Shown piece by piece: positions 6,872 through 10,465 of a stretch of 10,465 bases of DNA (position 1 is its first letter; every line of letters begins with the position of its first letter). The notes under the pieces were generated by a model, which ran no database searches, had not been told where the DNA came from, and saw only the letters and a list, made by a program, of their open reading frames with translations. The position numbers were made by a program, and so were the translations under genes. Source of the stretch: Planctomycetota bacterium (lineage in GTDB: Bacteria; Planctomycetota; Planctomycetia; Gemmatales; Gemmataceae). The DNA lies in the NCBI GenBank assembly GCA_018970845.1, contig JAGWVO010000101.1, positions 1-10,465 on the forward strand, given 5' to 3'.

Positions 6872-7207
6872 ATGCCCTGCACGAACCATGAACACAAGCA
6901 TGGCGCCGGTTGCGGACACACCGCCGTCAAGCATGGCGACCATGTCGATTACCTCCACGACGGCCACCTGCACCATGTGGGCTCCCACGGCATCGAGGAG
7001 CATTCCCTGCCTGTTGACGCCAACAACCCCGCCGCCTGCACGCCGGCGCACGCCTGCGGCGGCCACGAGGCCGGCCACCGCCACGGCCCCGGTTGCGGCC
7101 ACGAGGCCGTGCCCCATGGCGACCATGTCGATTACCTCGTGGGCGGCCACCTGCACCATCCCCACGGAAGCCATTGCGACGACCACGGCCTGTTGAAAAC
7201 CGCGTGA
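6872..7207 (+). CDS. Histidine/cysteine-rich metal-binding repeat protein
   Basis: A 111-residue protein with 25 His and 6 Cys. It is two copies of one unit, about residues 10-39 and 71-101, each reading roughly HGxGCGHxAVxHGDHVDYL then GHLHHxxGSH, joined by a linker (45-60) with few His. No signal peptide or membrane helix is evident, so it is probably cytoplasmic. The His/Cys/Asp pattern strongly suggests zinc (or cobalt/nickel) binding, as a metal buffer or as a chaperone for an exporter not seen in this window; this is inference. ATG 6872 is preferred over the in-frame TTG at 6866 because AAGGAG (6859-6864) is seven bases upstream. It follows the zinc-type repressor by two bases, so they share an operon and probably metal-dependent induction. 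I recall similar HGDHxDYLHDGHLHH proteins next to ArsR genes in other bacteria, but know of no established function. Confidence 0.85.
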   Translation: MPCTNHEHKHGAGCGHTAVKHGDHVDYLHDGHLHHVGSHGIEEHSLPVDANNPAACTPAHACGGHEAGHRHGPGCGHEAVPHGDHVDYLVGGHLHHPHGSHCDDHGLLKTA

Positions 7208-7213
7208 GTCAAC

Positions 7214-7230
7214 GGGCCTTTTCGCCCTTT
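7214..7230 (+). terminator. Weak candidate terminator after the metal operon
   Basis: GGGC (7214-7217), loop CTTTTC, GCCC (7224-7227), then TTT. The stem is only four base pairs, so termination here is doubtful. Its position seven bases after the His-rich gene's stop is the main support. Confidence 0.3.
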
Positions 7231-7233
7231 CTC

Positions 7234-7262
7234 ATGACTGTCGGGTGGCGGTCTGCTAGGCT
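7234..7262 (+). promoter_or_regulatory. Candidate promoter for the alpha/beta hydrolase at 7293
   Basis: ATGACT (7234-7239, matching TGAC of the -35 consensus), a 17-base spacer, then TAGGCT (7257-7262). The GCTAG core resembles the element at 2664. It would give a leader of about 24 bases carrying the GGAG at 7283-7286. Confidence 0.4.
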
Positions 7263-7292
7263 CCGGCTTTTCCCCTTCGGATGGAGCCGGCC

Positions 7293-8207
7293 ATGGCCGC
7301 CATGTTCTTCCTGTTCTCAATCGCCTCGGCAGGGCAGTCCCCGCCCCTGCCCGAGGGGATCGCCTCGCGTGACCGCGACCTGATCTACGGCCGCAAGTAC
7401 GGCATGTCGCTCACGATGGACCGCTTCGTCCCGGCCAAGCCCAACGGCAAGGCTGTTGTCTGGGTGGTTTCAGGCGGATGGTTCTCGAATCCCGACTCCA
7501 TCAACCCGGCCACCGCGGCGCCCTTGTGCAAGGCCGGATACCAGGTCTTCGCCGTGTGCCACGGCAGCCAGCCCCGTTTCACCATCCCTGAAATCCTCGA
7601 CGACATGCACCGCTCGACGCGCTGGATCCGCGCCAACGCCTCCCGATTCCAGGTGGATCCCGTCGCGATCGGGGTCACCGGCGGTTCCGCCGGCGGGCAC
7701 CTGTCGCTGATGCTGGGCATGGTTCACCGGCCGGGAGACGCCAAGGCCAAGGATCCCGTCGACCGGCAACCCTCGGGCTGCCAGGCCGTCGCCTGCTTCT
7801 TTCCGCCAACAGACTTCCTCAACTGGACAAGGCCGGGCGAGGTGATGCTCGGCAAGCCGCACCTGCTCAAGAACCTGCCACCCGCCTTCGACTTCCACAC
7901 CCAGGACAAGCTCACCGGGCAATTCAGGCTGATCACCGACGAGAAGGAGCGCGAGCGGATCGGCAAGGAGATTTCCCCCATCAGCCACATCAGCGCCGGA
8001 AGCGCCCCGGTTTACCTGGTCCAGGGAACCAGCGACCTCCTGGTGACGCAGTCGCAGGCCGAGACATTCATGGGCGCACTCAAGGAAAAGGGCATCGCCG
8101 GCGAGCTTGTCATCAAGCGGGGAGCCGGCCATGGCTGGGCAGGCATGGACAAGGACCTGGAGCAGTTCGCCAACTGGTTCGACAAGCACCTCATCGTGAA
8201 GAGGTGA
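7293..8207 (+). CDS. Alpha/beta hydrolase (esterase/lipase, BD-FAE/DLH-like)
   Basis: A 304-residue serine hydrolase. The fold is visible from VVWVVSGGWFSNPDS (55-69, oxyanion-hole region), strand YQVFAVCHGSQPRF (83-96), helix DDMHRSTRWIRANASRF (103-119), nucleophile elbow GVTGGSAGGHLSLML (127-141, S132), acid loop LVQGTSDLLV (242-251, D248) and GAGHGW (277-282, H280). This is the layout of bifunctional feruloyl/acetyl-xylan-esterase-like and carboxylesterase families; the natural substrate is unknown. I chose ATG 7293 over ATG 7281 because GGAG (7283-7286) lies six bases before it. The N-terminus (MAAMFFLFSIASAGQ) looks like a short signal peptide but lacks the usual basic residues, so export is likely rather than certain. 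The gene stands alone: the metal operon ends 85 bases upstream, and a strong hairpin lies downstream. Confidence 0.85.
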   Translation: MAAMFFLFSIASAGQSPPLPEGIASRDRDLIYGRKYGMSLTMDRFVPAKPNGKAVVWVVSGGWFSNPDSINPATAAPLCKAGYQVFAVCHGSQPRFTIPEILDDMHRSTRWIRANASRFQVDPVAIGVTGGSAGGHLSLMLGMVHRPGDAKAKDPVDRQPSGCQAVACFFPPTDFLNWTRPGEVMLGKPHLLKNLPPAFDFHTQDKLTGQFRLITDEKERERIGKEISPISHISAGSAPVYLVQGTSDLLVTQSQAETFMGALKEKGIAGELVIKRGAGHGWAGMDKDLEQFANWFDKHLIVKR

Positions 8208-8231
8208 ACCGGCATCCGGGGTGCCAATGAA

Positions 8232-8261
8232 AAGGGGCCGGGGAACAATCCCCGGCCCCTT
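8232..8261. terminator. Strong bidirectional intrinsic terminator
   Basis: A perfect 12-base-pair stem (AAGGGGCCGGGG / CCCCGGCCCCTT) with a six-base loop (AACAAT). It lies between the convergent hydrolase (ending 8207) and cytochrome (ending 8285) genes. Read on the minus strand, the stem's closing TT continues into a TTTT run; on the plus strand it is followed by CCTTT. It can serve both genes, better the cytochrome. Confidence 0.85.
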
Positions 8262-8284
8262 CCTTTGAAGGATTGTCGGCCGCG

Positions 8285-8857
8285 TCAGTCGCGGAAGACC
8301 GAGTGGCACTCGCTGCAGCTCGAGTTCATCTTGCCGGCGGCCTTCTTCACATCGGCCCACTTCTTTTCCTTGATGGCGGAGGCGAGCGACTCGGCGCCTT
8401 CCTTCATCATCTCGTTGAACTCGGCCCACTTCTTCTTGGTCTTGGCGCCCTGGTCCTTCTCGGGACCCTTGTGGGCGGTGACCACGGCGATGGCCGCCAC
8501 GCGGTGGGCCAACTCGGTGAGGGGTTCGGCCATCTTGGCCTCGTCGCTCTTGGCGACGCCCTTCTTCTGAAGGTTCGGAAGGACCGCCTCGATGCCGTCC
8601 TGGTTGGCGGGAACGAGGCCCGCCTTGGCGCCCACGCCGAAGCCGCCCTTGGCGCGGGGCTTGAAGGCGCGCATCACGCTCTCGATGTCAAGGTCCCCGG
8701 CGGCCTTCTTGCCCGCCTCGGCGGTGTTGCCCGCCTTGGCCAGCGCGTCGAGCGCCTCGAGAGTCTTCTTGTTGTCCTTGCCCTGGAAGGCGAGGCCCGT
8801 GCCCGCCGCGAGCATGGCCAGCGCCAGGCCGAAAGCCGTCACGCGCATGAACTTCAT
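8285..8857 (-). CDS. Exported class II (cytochrome c'-like) c-type cytochrome
   Basis: A 190-residue periplasmic haem protein. The signal peptide is clear (MKFMRVTAFGLALAMLAAGT, cleavage around GLA-FQ). The single haem-attachment motif CSECH (C181, C184, H185) is six residues from the end, the class II arrangement of cytochrome c' and c-556, in which the last helix of a four-helix bundle binds haem. The rest is helical and Lys/Ala-rich. SVMRAFK (60-66) offers M62 as a possible sixth ligand, which would make it low-spin rather than c'-like; this is inference. At about 165 mature residues it exceeds the usual 125-135, the extra part being the Gly-rich GGFGVGAKAGLVPANQDGIE (71-90). The role is electron transfer or small-gas binding. 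AAGGGG precedes ATG 8857; a promoter lies at 8964-8991, so it is probably transcribed separately from the WD40 gene upstream. Confidence 0.85.
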   Translation of the reverse strand: MKFMRVTAFGLALAMLAAGTGLAFQGKDNKKTLEALDALAKAGNTAEAGKKAAGDLDIESVMRAFKPRAKGGFGVGAKAGLVPANQDGIEAVLPNLQKKGVAKSDEAKMAEPLTELAHRVAAIAVVTAHKGPEKDQGAKTKKKWAEFNEMMKEGAESLASAIKEKKWADVKKAAGKMNSSCSECHSVFRD

Positions 8858-8963
8858 GGTTCTTAGTCCCCTTGTTACATCCGTCGGTGTGGTGCGAAAC
8901 GAGTGCCGAGCCTGTCCAGGAGAGGCAACCGCCCCGGCCCCGGCATCGACTGGAGGCATCATG

Positions 8964-8991
8964 ATTTTACGGGTTTCCCACGCCATGACAA
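8964..8991 (-). promoter_or_regulatory. Sigma70-like promoter for the cytochrome gene
   Basis: On the minus strand, TTGTCA (8991-8986), a 16-base spacer, then TAAAAT (8969-8964); each hexamer matches consensus at five of six positions. The predicted start is near 8957, leaving a leader of about 100 bases before the ATG at 8857. The element sits in the 211-base gap between the WD40 stop and the cytochrome start. Confidence 0.6.
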
Positions 8992-9068
8992 GAAAGCGTG
9001 ACGGGAGGTTGGCCGATTGTTCCGCCGTCACCACCGGAAAGGTCGCGCCAACCCGCCGGTCGCCGTTT

Positions 9069-10079
9069 TCATGAGGAAATGGCGATGCCCGACAGCACCG
9101 AATGGTTGGCCCGGTATCCCCCCTTGTCATCCTTGACCCGGCCGTTGCCGCTGCTGTTGGCGTTCGTCGTGAGGACGAACGCCAGGTCGGCCCCGGCGAG
9201 CGCCAGGCCATGCGGGTTGACCACCGCCAGCGAACCCGCCGGCTTGCCGGTGCCCGGATCCACCTGATGCAGCTTTCCGGATCCCGGCTGCCCGCTCACG
9301 ACCAGGGCCAGCCAGCCTTCGGGGTGCCAGGCTCCGGCCAGGGCGAACCCGTCCTTCTCGGTGCCAAGCTTCGCCTCATGCAGGACTTTCCCGTCCGGAG
9401 CCAGGAGAACCACCTTGGGAATCGCCTCGACAAAGCCGCCAGTCACCGGTTCGGCGCCCGCGGCGGCGAGGACGGAGTCTCCCGGCCCCCATTCCAGCAC
9501 CCGGATGCCGCCGACTTCCTGAAGGCGGACAACCTTGAAAAACCCGGGCACCTCGAACGCGGCTTGCTTGGCGCCCCCGGCGCCGACGATGGTCACTCCC
9601 CCCCGGAGGCCGCCCACCGCGAGTTTCTTGCCGTCGCGGCTCCAAGCCAGGGCCATCAGGTCATCCCCGATGGGCAACTCGGCGCGGGTGGCGCCGCTGT
9701 CCATGGCCAAAAGCCGGAGGATGCCGTCCCGCCCCGCGAGGGCGAGCGTGGCGCCGTCGGGGGAAGCGGCCGCCTTGCGAAGCCAGGAGGGGCTCAGGGC
9801 CTTGCGCGACCACAGCGGCTTCCCGCCGCGCCAGGCCATGGCGTTTCCCTGGCTGTCGGCTCCGGCCACCAGGCCGCCCTCGCCGCACGCCAGGCAAGTG
9901 ACCCATCCGGATAGGCCGGAACAGGCGCCCGCCTCCTTCAACTCGCGCGACTCCAGGCGAAACAAACGGGCCACGCCGTCAAATCCGCCGGCCGCGAGAA
10001 GATCGCCCCGGCTGGCCAGGCAGGCCATCTGCGAATCGAGGTTGAGGGGCTTGAGGCCCTTGAAGACGGCGGTTTTCAC
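9069..10079 (-). CDS. WD40-like beta-propeller repeat protein, coupled to DUF1501
   Basis: A 336-residue protein with no signal peptide. It has degenerate beta-propeller repeats such as LASRGDLLAAGGFDGVARLF (21-40), SPDGATLALAGRDGILRLL (106-124), SRDGKKLAVGGLRGGVTIV (147-165) and a later APDG/HPEG blade (227-262). The pattern (strand, S-x-DG-x-x-LA, G-x-DG) is that of WD40/quinoprotein-like propellers, scaffolds for protein contacts with no evident catalysis. The start is GTG at 10079, overlapping the TGA of the DUF1501 gene as GTGA, with GGAG eight bases before it. The open frame extends upstream to 10337, but that part lies antiphase inside the DUF1501 gene and reads as Arg/Gly-rich shadow. 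In planctomycetes, WD40 genes next to DUF1501 (often with a DUF1549/DUF1553 cytochrome-type protein) are a recurrent operon of unknown function. Exact blade count is unsettled. Confidence 0.8.
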   Translation of the reverse strand: MKTAVFKGLKPLNLDSQMACLASRGDLLAAGGFDGVARLFRLESRELKEAGACSGLSGWVTCLACGEGGLVAGADSQGNAMAWRGGKPLWSRKALSPSWLRKAAASPDGATLALAGRDGILRLLAMDSGATRAELPIGDDLMALAWSRDGKKLAVGGLRGGVTIVGAGGAKQAAFEVPGFFKVVRLQEVGGIRVLEWGPGDSVLAAAGAEPVTGGFVEAIPKVVLLAPDGKVLHEAKLGTEKDGFALAGAWHPEGWLALVVSGQPGSGKLHQVDPGTGKPAGSLAVVNPHGLALAGADLAFVLTTNANSSGNGRVKDDKGGYRANHSVLSGIAISS

Positions 10080-10465
10080 TTGGCGTGCTCCGGCGGGCGG
10101 CGCAGGAGGGCGCGAACCGCGTGGGTTCCCTCGTGCGCCAGGGGAAGCGGCTGTCCGTTCTGCTCGTAATGCACGGCGGAGGTCGACACGCCAAGGGCGG
10201 CGAACCAGGTGTGGAACATGTGCCCGATGTCGAAACCCTGTCCCTTCACCTCGACGCCGTCGGCCGTGGTCTCGCCCACCGCCTGCCCGGGGATGATGCC
10301 GGCGCCGGCCATCGCGACCGACCACGCCTCGGGCCAATGGTCGCGCCCCAGGTGGCCGTTGATGCGGGGCGTCCTTCCGAACTCCGAGAAGACCACGACA
10401 AGCACATGGTCGAGCATGCCGCGCGACGAAAGGTCCTCCAGAAGGGCGGACAGCGGCCTGTCGAG
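10076..10465 (-). CDS. DUF1501 family protein, C-terminal part (truncated by window edge)
   Basis: The minus-strand frame is open from the right edge to TGA at 10078-10076, giving the last 129 residues. The sequence begins LDRPLSALLEDLSSRGMLDH, then VLVVVFSEFGRTPRINGHLGRDHWPEAWSV (edge-based residues 20-49), AGAGIIPGQAVGETT and ALGVSTSAVHYEQNGQPLPL. The EFGRTP ... GRDHWP pair is the hallmark of DUF1501, a family related to the alkaline-phosphatase/sulfatase fold and abundant in planctomycetes, usually exported through a twin-arginine signal at the N-terminus (outside the window). No enzymatic activity is established for the family that I know of. The stop overlaps the start of the WD40 gene by the GTGA quartet, so the two are translated together. 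Confidence 0.92.
   Translation of the reverse strand, partial: LDRPLSALLEDLSSRGMLDHVLVVVFSEFGRTPRINGHLGRDHWPEAWSVAMAGAGIIPGQAVGETTADGVEVKGQGFDIGHMFHTWFAALGVSTSAVHYEQNGQPLPLAHEGTHAVRALLRRPPEHAK

Noticed and set aside
6941..7138. Repeats in the His-rich gene as a CRISPR or tandem DNA repeat
   Set aside because: Only two copies, in frame, encoding a duplicated protein domain.
8858..9211. Upstream extension of the cytochrome frame by 118 codons
   Set aside because: It overlaps the end of the WD40 gene in another frame and has no family similarity. The signal peptide starts at 8857 and a promoter lies within the extension.
10080..10337. Upstream extension of the WD40 frame by 86 codons
   Set aside because: This stretch encodes the DUF1501 C-terminus in another frame, which has clear family motifs; the extension is Arg/Gly-rich shadow.

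Overview
The window is GC-rich and densely coded, and looks like a chromosomal segment of a planctomycete (Planctomycetota, plausibly Gemmatales/Pirellulales-like). The main pointers are a DUF1501 protein translationally coupled to a WD40-type repeat protein, a pairing typical of that phylum, an exported class II cytochrome with its CxxCH at the extreme C-terminus, an OprP/OprO-type porin, and a secreted glucuronoyl-esterase-like hydrolase. I see no tRNA, rRNA, CRISPR, insertion sequence, integrase or phage gene, and no gap longer than about 210 bases without a gene.

Layout, left to right. (1) 1-722, minus: N-terminal part of an RND-family efflux permease that runs off the left edge. (2) 929-2635, plus: phosphate-selective-type porin, divergent from the permease. 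(3) 2700-3470, plus: creatininase-family amidohydrolase. It converges, with one base between stop codons, on (4) 3472-5130, minus: a multi-spanning membrane protein with a C-terminal DUF4129-like domain. This lies six bases downstream of (5) 5137-6369, minus: an exported CE15-like alpha/beta hydrolase. (6) Divergent from that, 6447-6869, plus: an ArsR/SmtB-family zinc-type repressor, followed by (7) 6872-7207: a 111-residue protein with 25 His and 6 Cys in two tandem units. (8) 7293-8207, plus: a second alpha/beta hydrolase. A strong hairpin lies between it and (9) 8285-8857, minus: a class II (c'-like) cytochrome. (10) 9069-10079, minus: WD40-like protein, coupled by a GTGA overlap to (11) 10076-10465, minus: the C-terminal end of a DUF1501 protein that runs off the right edge.

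How they work together. The only clear functional unit is the metal module at 6410-7207. A promoter with an overlapping imperfect palindrome drives a repressor that carries the SmtB-type alpha-5 zinc ligand set, and the next gene encodes a His/Cys-rich protein likely to bind the same metal. The DUF1501-WD40 pair is the end of a larger operon outside the window. The other genes are mostly envelope or exported functions (porin, RND permease, two hydrolases, cytochrome) with no evident common pathway. I found no convincing evidence for a wholly new multi-gene system. The metal module is the part most worth following up.
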